Origin: Macrostomum hystrix | Lineage: Eukaryota > Platyhelminthes > Macrostomidae | Reading direction: 5' to 3' | Length of the DNA stretch: 64,000 nucleotides | NCBI GenBank assembly: GCA_950097015.1 | Contig: CATNEN010000039.1 | Span: forward strand, 9,037,501-9,101,500 | Notes under the pieces: generated by a model | The model's database searches: none | Seen by the model: only the letters and a program-made list of their open reading frames with translations | What the model was told of the DNA's origin: nothing | Made by a program: the position numbers and the translations under genes | Part shown: positions 37,801 through 42,749 of the stretch, one piece after another | Layout: every line of letters starts with the position of its first letter | How positions within the stretch are numbered: the first letter of the stretch is position 1

Positions 37801-40305
37801 TCGGCGAGTTTCCTCACCCTGGCGGACTCCGGCTGGTCCGGTCGTCCCGGCGGCGAGGACGATCCTGCGGGCCTGCTAACCGGCCGGTTCAAGCGACGGC
37901 ACGCCGAATTCGCCGCGACAATGTCCGACTATCTCGAGGCTCAAGTGGAATCGATTCAGCGTCAGCTAGACGGTCGCTATGCGGCCTACGCGAGGCGGCT
38001 TCGAGGTCTGCGCAGCAACGCTTGGCTTGGCTTTCCTCGCTCGCTGTTTAACCGGAGCGGCACCGCTAGCAGAGTCTTTGTTGAGTCTTTGTACGACTTC
38101 CAGCAGGCGGCTCCGACCGGCTCCAGAGAGAATCGGCTGCCGCGGCTTCGACGAGCCGATGTTGACTTCATGACATTCCTGGAAGACACAGCGGCTGGCG
38201 AGTTGCACTTGATTCCGACACGCCTGTGGCGAAGGTATCTGCTGCCTTCCTAACTATCACTGTCTCTCTGATACTTGTATCTGATTGGCTAGATCACTCG
38301 TTTCACTCTTACCCTTTACTGCCTTCTGATTGGTCGACACTCCGCCCGTCTCTATCGGATCGAGACCCTCCAAACCCTTGCAGTGAACCAAATTCTCTGA
38401 CTTTGCAGGTACGACGAGATGCTGCCAAACTACAATCAACTGCCAGAGCTAAAACTGGCCCTAGAAACTGGCAGCAGCAGCAGCAGCAGCAGCAGCTGGC
38501 CACAGCAGGAAATTCGAGCCGGCACAGTCGACTCGCACCGCTACTTCAGCAGCGAAGATGACTCGGCGTTGACGCCAGGCTCCGATCAGCTGTTGGACGA
38601 GTCCATCGCGCAGGCCGAAGCAGCAAAAGCAGCAGCAGCGGCGGCGGCAACGTCGGGGGCGTCTCTGGCATTGCCCCAGCTGACTCAGCTGCGGTTGCTG
38701 CTGCTGCTGCTGGACCTGCTGCTGCTGGCGCACCGAGTCTGTGGCACAGCCGCCGCAGTGCGCCGACTGATGCAGCTGCATCGCGGTGTTCAGGTGAGGC
38801 AGTGCTTGCAGTCCAAGTGATTTACAAAATCAATACCGTGAGACAGGCTTTCAACTCATGGGAGCACTTTTTCTCGCGCAGACGAATCGTTGGGGCAAAT
38901 CGGCTACAGCGTCAATGACACCGGCGCTGGCGTCTTCCTGTTCGCTGGTCGGAGCTGACTCACCCGCCTCCTGCTGCCTTCTCACCGGGCACTGCCAGGC
39001 CCTGCTGTGTGCGACCGCCTTTGCCGCTGTGCTGCTCTGCGCGCTGACCGTCAGCAGGCAGGTGAGCGACGCCGCGGGGGCCGACATTCGAGCCGCCGGG
39101 CGGGACAGCCAGCACCGGCTGCTGGCCAGACTGGTGGCGGCAACCGGCGCCGAGACGGAGGCGTCGGCACGCGCGTTGAATGGGCCTGACCTTCGTGGCG
39201 CCTTCCAGGCGGAATCAGCGCTGGAATCGGCGCGCCTGGCACAGCTGGCGGCAAGGTTTAACTACGATCAGGTTGGTGCTGCTGAGCAAATTTCAACGAG
39301 TCACAGAAATAAAAAACCAGTTTGACTTTGGGCAGGAAATTAGCGAACACTTGGGGTAGAAAAATCGGAGTGTGCAAAGGTTTTAGATCGGAAAGTGTAC
39401 ACTTGGAGTAGAATATCGGAGGGGTGAGAGGCGGGGTTCGGATAAGAAATTAGCGTACACTTGAGGTAGAAAAATCGGAGTGTGCAAAGGTTTTAGATCG
39501 GAAAGTGTACACTTGGAGTAGAATATCGGAGGGGTGAGAGGCGGGGTTCGGATAAGAAATTAGCGTACACTTGGGGGGCAGAAAAATCCTGGGATCGGTT
39601 GGCTAGTCGATGAATGTACACTCTTAGGTATCATGGGGCTGTAGTGTAACTTATCAAGTCGCATATTCTATCGAACTATGACAATGGATAGACCATGGAG
39701 CTTAGACCAATCCTCTCTCTTAACTGCAGGATTACATTAAGCAGACTCGAGCTAGCCAGATGTGCCACATTCGCGAAGAGGACGGTGCCCGCACGGACTG
39801 CCCGACCGCAGCCGCTTCTGGCCCAACCAAAACAGTGAAATACGAAGATCAGCCGTGCAACTACCTGCCAGTGGACAGCGGCGGCGACTTCTCAACTCTG
39901 CTCAACTCGGACCGGGCCAGCTTCGACACGACGTCGCCAGTTTCTATTGGCCAGCTGGCAGCAGACGCTCACAGCCTCACTCTGACAGTCACGGTGCTGA
40001 GTGTATGCGGCCTCCTGCTGGCTGGCTGCTGCCACCTGCTCGGCAGAATTGTATTTGTCGTAGCCGAGCTCAGAGCCAACTCAGCTGCTGGCGAAGTGTC
40101 GACAGCGTCAATCGAGTTGCCATCCGCGCCAACGACGGGGCGGCATCGGCTGCAGGCTGCTCGGCCGGCTGAGCATCCAATGTCGCAGCTTCCTCCGCCG
40201 CCATTGCCGCCGAACGGGCCAGCCAGTCGACGCCGATGTCCGCAGCATCATTCGCTGCATCAGCTTGAAGCGATGCGGTGCATTGTGGAGGAGTCCAATG
40301 TGTGA
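1787..40305 (+). CDS. Large multi-pass membrane protein with TNFR-like cysteine-rich ectodomain (5'-partial, 17 exons)
   Basis: I do not recognise the family. Exons, with matching phases: 1787-1861, 1941-1964, 3632-3706, 5850-5918, 13770-13851, 17089-17304, 18231-18414, 20180-20396 (or 20417), 21022-21138, 25241-25667, 26191-26435, 31263-31385, 36769-37273, 37416-38234, 38409-38793, 38882-39271, 39730-40305. They give at least 1508 residues, ending in TGA. The first exon starts in mid-codon, so the N-terminus lies outside the window. Order of parts: two TNFR/ephrin-like modules (CEQCPPGFYETQSC), a Cys-containing ectodomain with N-glycosylation sequons up to about residue 745, then hydrophobic segments near 746-773, 810-835, 1147-1168, 1227-1245 and 1401-1430, and a short tail. 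Long loops follow segments 2 and 4. A cell-surface receptor or adhesion role is inference. Exons 13770 and 17089 and the donor near 20.4 kb are the least certain. Confidence 0.72.
1941..1964 (+). CDS. 24-nt microexon of the receptor-like gene
   Basis: Preceded by an excellent acceptor (attttttcag) and followed by a perfect GTAAGT donor. It encodes only AYAAETNS and keeps phase 1 on both sides, so skipping it would leave the frame intact. It joins the two cysteine modules as a short linker. Confidence 0.7.
2075..2645. repeat. Minisatellite, 14-bp unit
   Basis: About 40 copies of ACCCTTCACATCTC with few substitutions. It lies in the intron between 1964 and 3632. The 14-bp unit lacks stop codons on this strand, so a 217-residue open frame results; its protein is merely a 14-residue periodicity and is not a gene. 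Confidence 0.95.
2690..3500. other. Unique intronic stretch
   Basis: Mixed-composition sequence with a short (GT)n run at about 2887-2902 and a GA-rich patch near 2990. No supported exon or element found before the TNFR-like exon at 3632. Confidence 0.5.
3632..3706 (+). CDS. Exon: TNFR-like cysteine module 2
   Basis: A 75-nt, phase-1 exon with acceptor tcttctcgtcag and donor GTAAGT. It encodes a module with CEQCPPGFYETQSC followed by ...IRCTG, the C-x2-C-P-x-G-[FY] pattern typical of TNFR and ephrin-receptor-like repeats. The open frame extends further upstream, but phase and similarity to the exon at 1787 favour this start. Confidence 0.75.
3735..4335. repeat. Homopyrimidine-rich tandem array (11-12-bp unit)
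   Basis: About 600 bp of CTCTCATCTCTC-type repeats, almost pure pyrimidine on the plus strand apart from regular single A residues. All three plus frames are open, giving Ser/Leu-rich artefact proteins. Such a strand-asymmetric tract can form triplex DNA; this is a compositional inference. Confidence 0.9.
4370..4562 (+). mobile_element. SINE family B copy (tRNA-derived), plus orientation
   Basis: It contains a B-box-like AGCTCGATTCCGCGGCGAGG, then the family's body (cgcccttgatggccaacctc, cacagtgagtgaaagtatacactgcctgacgatgag in shorter matching pieces) ending near a GT-rich run. Other copies occur near 18520 (reverse), 25730 and 49780. It lies in the intron between 3706 and 5850. Confidence 0.7.
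4565..5150. other. Unique AT-rich intronic stretch
   Basis: No repeat, exon or RNA gene supported. A 71-codon open frame at 4860-5075 has no start context or recognisable content. Confidence 0.5.
5155..5545. repeat. Minisatellite, 20-bp unit
   Basis: About 19 copies of GTGTCCACCTGATACACAGG, nearly perfect, with single-base variants (GTGTTCACC, GTATCCACC). It abuts the next array, with which it shares GTCCACCT. Minus-strand open frames across it are artefacts. Confidence 0.95.
5546..5838. repeat. Minisatellite, 24-bp unit
   Basis: About 12 copies of a 24-bp unit with core CCACCTCAAAGACATACACG. It directly follows the 20-bp array without spacer and ends about 12 bp before the exon at 5850. 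Both strands are open because the unit is a multiple of three without stops. Confidence 0.95.
5850..5918 (+). CDS. Exon of the receptor-like gene (linker after cysteine modules)
   Basis: A 69-nt exon, acceptor ccatttcag and perfect donor GTAAGT, phase 1 on both sides. It encodes a polar, acidic segment (…AQLTDDDFVNSG). It lies immediately after the 24-bp array. Confidence 0.65.
5919..6765. other. Unique intronic stretch
   Basis: Non-repetitive sequence between the exon at 5850 and the giant purine array. No further exon of the gene could be supported here. Confidence 0.5.
6768..10855. repeat. 4.1-kb minisatellite, 32-bp purine-strand unit
   Basis: About 127 copies of a 32-bp unit; core GAGATGAGACACAGGAGAGA, then TAAGATAGTA. 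Variants are gagatatgag, gagatgagacagta, an extra-A form (acaagta) and an inserted form (gagatatatgatag). The plus strand is mainly G/A. The complement of the unit lacks stop codons, so all three minus frames stay open for about 1370-1400 codons. These are artefacts with 32-residue periodicity. Confidence 0.97.
10860..11425. other. Unique AT-rich intronic stretch
   Basis: Purine-rich at first (degraded edge of the array), then AT-rich. No exon or gene supported. Confidence 0.5.
11426..11730 (+). mobile_element. SINE family A, near-complete tRNA-derived copy
   Basis: A tRNA-like head with A box (TAGTGGTTAGGGCG) and B box (GGGTTCGATTCCCGAC) is followed by a body containing acacttaactctgcattgc, gttaaatgggtaccagc and ccagtccatggactgaac. 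It ends in a short (AATC)n/TCAA tail. The stem pairing of the tRNA-like head is imperfect, so I call it a retroposon, not a functional tRNA. Reverse-oriented and degraded relatives occur near 36510 and 58740. Confidence 0.85.
11731..13140. other. Unique intronic stretch
   Basis: It holds short degenerate repeats of a GGATTCGG-like word at about 11850-11905 and a C-rich patch near 12310-12370. Several 60-90-codon open frames on both strands have no recognisable content. No exon supported. Confidence 0.45.
13143..13415. repeat. Minisatellite, 25-bp unit carrying GGGAATTTTCC
   Basis: About ten copies of a 25-bp unit (GGGAATTTTCCATTAAAATG plus TGCTT). Each carries the word GGGAATTTTCC, or AGGAATTTTCC in one copy, and divergent copies continue to about 13500. 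The word resembles a Rel/NF-kappaB-type site; function is not shown. Confidence 0.92.
13770..13851 (+). CDS. Putative exon of the receptor-like gene
   Basis: An 82-nt exon, acceptor ctctatctcgcag and donor GTTAGT. It enters in phase 1, compatible with the exon at 5850, and leaves in phase 2, compatible with 17089. Encoded sequence begins ESSSQIVAQSTGLLIEPVSS. A second frame is also open, so this exon rests mainly on phase and splice signals. Confidence 0.45.
14080..14795. repeat. Minisatellite, 21-bp unit
   Basis: About 34 copies of a 21-bp unit (GGGGATAGAGCTGGATAGAA plus T). The last third is a mixture with shortened units (GTGGATAGAATGAGG). Both strands are open through most of it; the predicted IELDRMG- and FYPALSP-repeat proteins are artefacts. 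Confidence 0.95.
14800..15230. other. Unique intronic stretch
   Basis: AT-rich sequence between two arrays; nothing recognised. Confidence 0.5.
15236..17030. repeat. 1.8-kb minisatellite, 13-bp unit
   Basis: About 136 copies of a 13-bp unit in three main forms: TCACTTCACAGAC, TCACTTCATAGCC and TCACTTCACAGCC. The order of forms is not random: runs of several units recur, which points to copying of longer blocks. It ends about 60 bp before the exon at 17089. Confidence 0.96.
17089..17304 (+). CDS. Exon of the receptor-like gene (ectodomain)
   Basis: It encodes a beta-strand-like stretch starting SSLSVRVSLTNVGLAPVY and ending LTEYC, with donor GTGAGA. Open in this frame back to a TGA at about 17072, so the acceptor must be one of the AGs at 17076-17088. 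The AG at 17088 is chosen because it matches phase 2 of the preceding exon. The pyrimidine tract is poor. Confidence 0.6.
17413..18078. repeat. Minisatellite, 40-bp unit
   Basis: About 16 copies of a 40-bp unit with core GGCGGCAAGATCAAACAGAT followed by TAGTCGATTCAGGAATATTA. Early copies carry GAATAAGGAA in place of GATTCAGGAA, a directional gradient along the array. Confidence 0.95.
18231..18414 (+). CDS. Exon of the receptor-like gene (ectodomain, Cys and N-glycosylation site)
   Basis: Acceptor gacgctacag, donor GTGAGT, joined to the preceding exon through a split Arg codon. It encodes DHYVVRLDRREGG, then a Cys-containing segment with the sequon NRT, and ends YYYRKLDEPCSGG. Confidence 0.75.
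18520..18740 (-). mobile_element. SINE family B copy, reverse orientation
   Basis: Reverse complement of the family seen near 4370, 25730 and 49780: gacaagcccccaagccttct, a B-box complement (GCGGAATCGAGCTC) and a poly-C end near 18730. It sits in the intron after the exon ending at 18414. A 168-codon minus-strand open frame crosses it but is not a gene. Confidence 0.75.
18741..19370. other. Unique intronic stretch
   Basis: No repeat or exon supported. A short near-duplication (cccatgaacttgttcatccc / ccatgaacaagttgg) at 18960-18995 makes a small inverted repeat. Confidence 0.45.
19380..20005. repeat. Minisatellite, ~44-bp composite unit
   Basis: About 14 copies of a compound unit combining GGGATTCTAAAGTTTCGGAA with a TGATATTTCTTAAC part; edge copies lack the second part. 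The first half resembles the unit of the array at 21.2-24.1 kb (GGGATTCTACAGTTTCAGAA). Confidence 0.93.
20180..20396 (+). CDS. Exon of the receptor-like gene (Cys-rich ectodomain)
   Basis: Acceptor atcaagcag, phase 0. It encodes DSADFGIASSTSAK, a TYQFRCGQTSD segment, the sequon NMT, and a Cys-rich stretch (GDCGYAMAKCLACLRQPTC). The 3' end is unsure: GTATGC after 20396 and GTGCTT after 20417 both leave phase 1 as the next exon needs. The frame then runs on into the 30-bp array. Confidence 0.7.
20430..20890. repeat. Minisatellite, 30-bp unit
   Basis: About 15 copies of a 30-bp unit with core GTGTGGGATTAGTGATGATT and TATCCCATCA. It starts a few bases after the probable end of the preceding exon. 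The coding frame of that exon stays open through it, so retained-intron read-through would add a 10-residue repeat. Confidence 0.95.
21022..21138 (+). CDS. Exon of the receptor-like gene (CCPLDC cysteine cluster)
   Basis: A 117-nt exon, acceptor aatgctgcag, donor GTGAGG, phase 1 on both sides. It encodes a dense cysteine cluster (NCCPLDCYSMAPC, then SRCIREEPTCGK). Another frame upstream reads KCPKCSECC but is incompatible with the next exon. Confidence 0.7.
21172..24140. repeat. 3-kb minisatellite, 21/22-bp unit, with 1095-bp internal duplication
   Basis: About 135 copies of GGGATTCTACAGTTTCAGAA followed by TT or TG; third-base and length variants mix. A block of about 1.05 kb starting near 21749 is repeated at an offset of 1095 bp (near 22844-23900) with essentially the same order of variants. 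All plus frames are open over long spans (up to 1001 codons), which is an artefact. Confidence 0.97.
24640..25118. repeat. Minisatellite, 23-bp unit
   Basis: About 20 copies of a 23-bp unit with core TTAGGGATTTAGGATTCCAT; AAG ends alternate between CATAAG and CAGAAG. Decayed copies continue to about 25200. It contains TTAGGG once per unit but is not a telomeric tract. Confidence 0.95.
25241..25667 (+). CDS. Exon of the receptor-like gene (main ectodomain exon)
   Basis: A 427-nt exon, acceptor gcgcccgcag, entering in phase 1 and leaving in phase 2. It encodes a beta-rich extracellular-looking segment (TEDTFTLTPIFNG, sequons NGS and NAS, YFTCQLAYRQPE). It is GC-rich compared with surrounding introns. 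I do not recognise the fold. Confidence 0.8.
25725..25985 (+). mobile_element. SINE family B copy with a family A-like 3' fragment
   Basis: tRNA-like head (gtctaacgcgtttgactctc, B box AGCTCGATTCCGC), body (cgcccttgagggccaacctc, tagactgcctgacgatgaga), then agatgtacagctgttcagtccatggactgg. That last phrase is the reverse-oriented end of family A. It may be a nested insertion or a chimeric family. Confidence 0.75.
26191..26435 (+). CDS. Exon of the receptor-like gene (ectodomain)
   Basis: Acceptor aaacacgcag, donor GTGAGC, phases 2 to 1. It encodes YTVAVQVRSPFAV, a SRQGCGLNANLLLPNATLY segment with sequon NAT, and ends YPYLNLEVA. A minisatellite starts within a few bases of the donor. Confidence 0.8.
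26440..26892. repeat. Minisatellite, 16-bp unit
   Basis: About 28 copies of TGGATTGAGTAGATAC / TGGATTGAGTAGATAA, often alternating as a 32-bp dimer. It begins directly after a donor splice site and passes into the related 21-bp array. Confidence 0.95.
26893..27486. repeat. Minisatellite, 21-bp unit derived from the neighbouring 16-bp unit
   Basis: About 28 copies of GGATTGAGTAGACTCGATAG plus T. The first 12 bases equal those of the previous array, so this looks like the same seed extended by five bases and amplified again. Open frames on both strands are artefacts. Confidence 0.95.
27490..28250. other. Unique intronic stretch
   Basis: No exon, RNA gene or element supported. Degenerate precursors of the next array begin near 28120. 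Confidence 0.5.
28255..29545. repeat. Minisatellite, 35-bp unit, two unit types
   Basis: About 36 copies of a 35-bp unit with core CCCCAATTATCCCAAACTAT. Two types differ in the last ten bases (CACAGTCTCT or AACCACCTCC) and are interspersed in runs. A 436-codon open plus frame results from the stop-free unit and is not a gene. Confidence 0.95.
29550..30475. other. Unique intronic stretch
   Basis: Mixed sequence with no recognised element. Short open frames (66-81 codons) on both strands lack any supporting signal. Confidence 0.45.
30478..30965. repeat. Minisatellite, 17-bp unit
   Basis: About 28 copies of GGATTGGAAATCCTTTT with divergent early copies. The unit contains GGATT...AATCC, an inverted repeat, so each unit is close to palindromic. 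Confidence 0.93.
31049..31071. other. Perfect 8-bp stem, 7-base loop
   Basis: CCAGACCA, seven bases, then TGGTCTGG. It lies in the intron before the exon at 31263. A small hairpin is possible; it may be a fragment of a transposable element end. Confidence 0.4.
31263..31385 (+). CDS. Exon of the receptor-like gene (ectodomain)
   Basis: A 123-nt exon, acceptor aatttgtttcag, donor GTGAGA, phase 1 both sides. It encodes ENQSLIRDYFCQTD, sequons NQS and NAS, and DIDNGNWIVTVEG. Confidence 0.8.
31435..33160. repeat. 1.7-kb minisatellite, 23-bp unit
   Basis: About 74 copies of a 23-bp unit with core ATGATCTATCAACATGGACA plus TTC. Variants (ACCG, TAGA, GCACTG, TGGG) recur in the same order in several places, showing block duplication. 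Confidence 0.96.
33165..33750. other. Unique intronic stretch
   Basis: Nothing recognised between the 23-bp and 36-bp arrays. Confidence 0.5.
33758..34312. repeat. Minisatellite, 36-bp unit, nearly perfect
   Basis: About 15 copies of a 36-bp unit with core CATAGCAATGATCATTGAGT then ATAGCTACAGCCAGCC. Only a handful of substitutions are visible, so it is among the youngest arrays. The unit is a multiple of three without stops in one frame of each strand, giving 12-residue repeat open frames of 190-200 codons. It lies inside an intron. Confidence 0.96.
34320..35215. other. Unique intronic stretch with a possible degraded tRNA-like element
   Basis: Contains GGGTTCGATTCCCACC near 34607, a B-box-like word, without a convincing A box or stem pairing upstream. 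It may be an old SINE head. Nothing else recognised. Confidence 0.35.
35220..35905. repeat. Purine-strand minisatellite, 20-bp unit
   Basis: About 26 good copies of GGGTAGAAAGCGGAGAGAAA from about 35370, preceded by degenerate copies. The plus strand is almost all purine. Its minus-strand open frame is an artefact. Confidence 0.94.
36510..36700 (-). mobile_element. SINE family A copy, reverse orientation
   Basis: Reads as the reverse complement of the copy at 11426: ttcagtccatggactggtgg, gggacccatttaacagctgg, gagttaagtgtcttgct, and B-box complement (GGAATCGAACCCCCGACC). The 5' end of the tRNA head is missing. It lies just before the exon at 36769. A related fragment is at about 37320-37375. 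Confidence 0.8.
36769..37273 (+). CDS. Exon of the receptor-like gene: end of ectodomain, Gly-rich stretch and membrane segment 1
   Basis: A 505-nt, GC-rich exon, acceptor tcccatcccgcag. It encodes VEVSSVIAGLSPVAYLRAQL, a Gly-rich run (GGGVGGGGSGGFGGGK), a hydrophobic helix (MPLVLCAALLTLYTVLLVSL) and the start of a Gln run. The Gln run continues across the short 37274-37415 intron, so the intron splits a cytoplasmic polyQ loop. Confidence 0.8.
37416..38234 (+). CDS. Exon of the receptor-like gene: membrane segment 2 and first large loop
   Basis: An 819-nt exon, joined in phase 2 through a split Arg codon. It encodes a Gln-rich stretch, a hydrophobic helix (AYSLLFTFTAALAIVQWL), and a long helical, Arg-rich loop (RMRSTADRQQVAQMRQLDRM, then YLEAQVESIQRQLDGRYAAY) of about 310 residues with the next exon. 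The sequon NRS is present at about 38050. Confidence 0.85.
38409..38793 (+). CDS. Exon of the receptor-like gene: Ser run, Ala run and membrane segment 3
   Basis: A 385-nt exon, acceptor ctgactttgcag, donor GTGAGG. It encodes YDEMLPNYNQLPELKLALE, an eight-Ser run, an Ala run, and a Leu-rich helix (LRLLLLLLDLLLLAHRVC). The homopolymers are coded by CAG/CTG-type triplets. Confidence 0.82.
38882..39271 (+). CDS. Exon of the receptor-like gene: membrane segment 4 and start of second loop
   Basis: A 390-nt exon in phase 0, acceptor ctcgcgcag, donor GTTGGT. Hydrophobic helix ALLCATAFAAVLLCALTV, then an Ala/Arg-rich helical stretch (FQAESALESARLAQLAARF). Another frame is stopped after 25 codons. 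Confidence 0.75.
39340..39590. repeat. Tandem duplication, 110-bp unit
   Basis: About 2.2 copies, containing atcggagtgtgcaaaggttt and gtgagaggcggggttcggat, at an offset of 110 bp with very few differences. It lies in the 39272-39729 intron and may be an early-stage array. Confidence 0.9.
39730..40305 (+). CDS. Last coding exon of the receptor-like gene: second loop, membrane segment 5, tail
   Basis: A 576-nt exon, acceptor taactgcag, phase 0, ending in TGA. It encodes DYIKQTRASQMCHIREEDGA, three more Cys in the loop, a hydrophobic helix (LTLTVTVLSVCGLLLAGCC) and a Pro-rich C-terminal tail (PPPPLPPNGP). No clear AATAAA is seen before the next array. Confidence 0.82.
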   Translation, partial: DYIKQTRASQMCHIREEDGARTDCPTAAASGPTKTVKYEDQPCNYLPVDSGGDFSTLLNSDRASFDTTSPVSIGQLAADAHSLTLTVTVLSVCGLLLAGCCHLLGRIVFVVAELRANSAAGEVSTASIELPSAPTTGRHRLQAARPAEHPMSQLPPPPLPPNGPASRRRCPQHHSLHQLEAMRCIVEESNV

Positions 40306-40539
40306 CAGCAATGCAACAAGCTCTTGTTCAATCACTTCACGAAAATTCCCCCTGCAATAATTTAACTCCTGAGTGTCCTGTCTTTAAAGTTTGTGTCTAA
40401 AATTCTGCATCTACTCATAGTAGTGGATACATTGCTTATTTTGTTGACAATCCGATTTAGTTGCATTTTTTAAACCGAAATACCGAAAATCCTTTTAAAT
40501 ATTTACTACAGGCAGCTGCTGTAGGATATATTCTATATA

Positions 40540-41225
40540 TAGTCTGTCTTAGTGTCTGTCTAACAGGTTAGTGTCTGTCTAACAGGATAGTGTCTGTCTA
40601 ACAGGTTAGTGTCTGTCTAACAGGATAGTGTCTGTCTAACAGGTTAGTGTCTGTCTAACAGGATAGTGTCTGTCTAACAGGTTAGTGTCTGTCTAACAGG
40701 ATAGTGTCTGTCTAACAGGTTAGTGTCTGTCTAACATGTTAGTGTCTGTCTAACAGGATAGTGTCTGTCTAACAGGATAGTGTCTGTCTAACAGGTTAGT
40801 GTCTGTCTAACAGGATAGTGTCTGTCTAACAGGTTAGTGTCTGTCTAACAGGTTAGTGTCTGTCTAACAGGTTAGTTTCTGTCTAGCAGGTTAGTGTCTG
40901 TCTAACAGGATAGTGTCTGTCTAACATGTTAGTGTCTGTCTAACAGGATAGTGTCTGTCTAACAGGATAGTGTCTGTCTAACAGGTTAGTGTCTGTCTAA
41001 CAGGTTAGTGTCTGTCTAACAGGTTAGTGTCTGTCTATCAGGATAGTGTCTGTCTAACAGGTTAGTGTCTGTCTAACAGGTTAGTGTCTGTCTAGCAGGA
41101 TAGTGTCTGTCTAACAGGATAGTGTCTGTCTAACAGGATAGTGTCTGTCTAACAGGATAGTGTTTGTCTAACAGGATAGTGTCTGTCTAACAGGTTAGTG
41201 TCTGTCTAACAGGTTAGGGTCTGTC
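40540..41225. repeat. Minisatellite, 19-bp unit
   Basis: About 36 copies of AGTGTCTGTCTAACAGGTT / AGTGTCTGTCTAACAGGAT. It begins about 235 bp after the stop codon of the receptor-like gene, so it may be in its 3' UTR or just beyond. Confidence 0.95.
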
Positions 41226-41589
41226 ATTTTAACAAGTCTTGCTTATCCTCCGCTTGATGACATAATTGTCCAAATGCCGCCATGTCCATTTCGCCATAAA
41301 TTTTTGCTTACTAAGCAAAATGTGTTAATGTGTTGCAGCATTTCTGTTAATAACTGTTGTTATTTACAAACTTGTGCTTGTATTTGTAGTTTTTGTTTTC
41401 TTCGTAAATGGATTATTTGATGCATAGCAATATATAGTTCCTGCTTGCAGATCGTAATTAAAAAAAACAAGATTAATTAAAAAAATTAATTAACACCCGA
41501 GCGTTAACTGGGGACTTAATGTTCTAAAAACAAACAAAATTCCGATCCATTACATCTTTTTCATTTCTATTGCTTACAGCTTGTTATAG

Positions 41590-42045
41590 ATTGGATTGGA
41601 TTCCTGCTACGATTCCAGATCGGGTTCCTGCTACGATTCCAGATTGGGTTCCTGCAACGATTCCAGATCGGGTTCCTGCTACGATTGCAGATCGGGTTCC
41701 TGCTACGATTGCAGATCGGGTTCCTGCTACGATTGCAGATTGGGTTCCTGCTACGATTCCAGATGGGGTTCCTGCTACGATTCCAGATGAGGTTCCTGCT
41801 ACGATTCCAGATTGGGTTCCTGCTACGATTCCAGATTGGGTTCCTGCTACGATTCCAGATGGGGTTCCTGCTACGATTCCAGATTGGGTTCCTGCTACGA
41901 TTCCAGATTGGGTTCCTGCTACGATTCCAGATCGGGTTCCTGCTACGATTCCAGATGGGGTTCCTGCAGCGATTCCAGATGGGGTTCCTGCTACGATTCC
42001 AGATGAGGTTCCTTGCTACGATTCAAGATTGGTATCATCATGCTA
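41590..42045. repeat. Minisatellite, 24-bp unit
   Basis: About 18 copies of a 24-bp unit with core GATTCCAGATTGGGTTCCTG plus CTAC. It is intergenic between the receptor-like gene and csp. Plus frames are open (VPATIPDR, GSCYDSRL repeats); no splice or start signals support coding. Confidence 0.93.
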
Positions 42046-42446
42046 CGACTCTTTTTAAGAATCTGTACAAATATTCTATAATTACAACTTTTGCATCAGA
42101 CAAAATTCAAAGGCTTAGTTAACGATAGTAGCTGGATCTTAAAGGCTACATGGCTTACAGTAGCGAATATACGTAGCTTTAGCTAAGCGATACGGCCTCT
42201 AAATAATTAAATAATAATTATTTCCAGCTTCGGCACATAGGGGGAAACACATAATGCACTCCAATAGACCTAACAGCTTAACCTGAAGAAAAGTATCAAG
42301 ATCTGGATACCTTTGCCACAGCCGTTACTGTTTAGATCGTGTAGTGTTTTCTGTAGCCAATAATTTAGTAAGTGTGCGGAGGTTATAAAAAATATTTTTA
42401 CTGATCAACAAGCACTCTGTGACTGACAATTTGTTGGAATACCATT

Positions 42447-42743
42447 ATGGGTGAGAACAGAAGTCAATCGCATAGCTTTGGAATGCCTGATCAATCATCT
42501 GCACGTCAGCACGAGGGTCGACCGGCGTCAAATTTGATGTCTCTCGTTCTCGGCTGTGTCTCATCCGGAGATTATTTGACCCAACCGAGGTCTACTTCAG
42601 CTGATCAAGAACTCAAAATAGTGAAATTAATTCAAGATTTGCAATCTGACTGGTTGAAATCTAGTTCCACTGCTGAAGAGAACGACAAGGTCAATAAACT
42701 GAGTTTTTGCTTTCAATTGCAGCCAATTAACGCAGGCAATTAA
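42447..42743 (+). CDS. Possible small hypothetical protein, 98 codons
   Basis: An ATG-started, TAA-ended open frame in unique sequence (MGENRSQSHSFGMPDQ; later a charged stretch LKIVKLIQDLQSDW). No homology recognised, no flanking splice consensus, no nearby AATAAA. It is listed because it is not a repeat shadow, but it may well be chance. Confidence 0.15.
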   Translation: MGENRSQSHSFGMPDQSSARQHEGRPASNLMSLVLGCVSSGDYLTQPRSTSADQELKIVKLIQDLQSDWLKSSSTAEENDKVNKLSFCFQLQPINAGN

Positions 42744-42749
42744 CAGGGT

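Noticed and set aside
37563-38208. Extra open frames on both strands in the 37.5-38.2 kb exon
   Set aside because: GC-rich coding sequence leaves alternative frames open; only the phase-2 frame joins the flanking exons and carries the hydrophobic helix.
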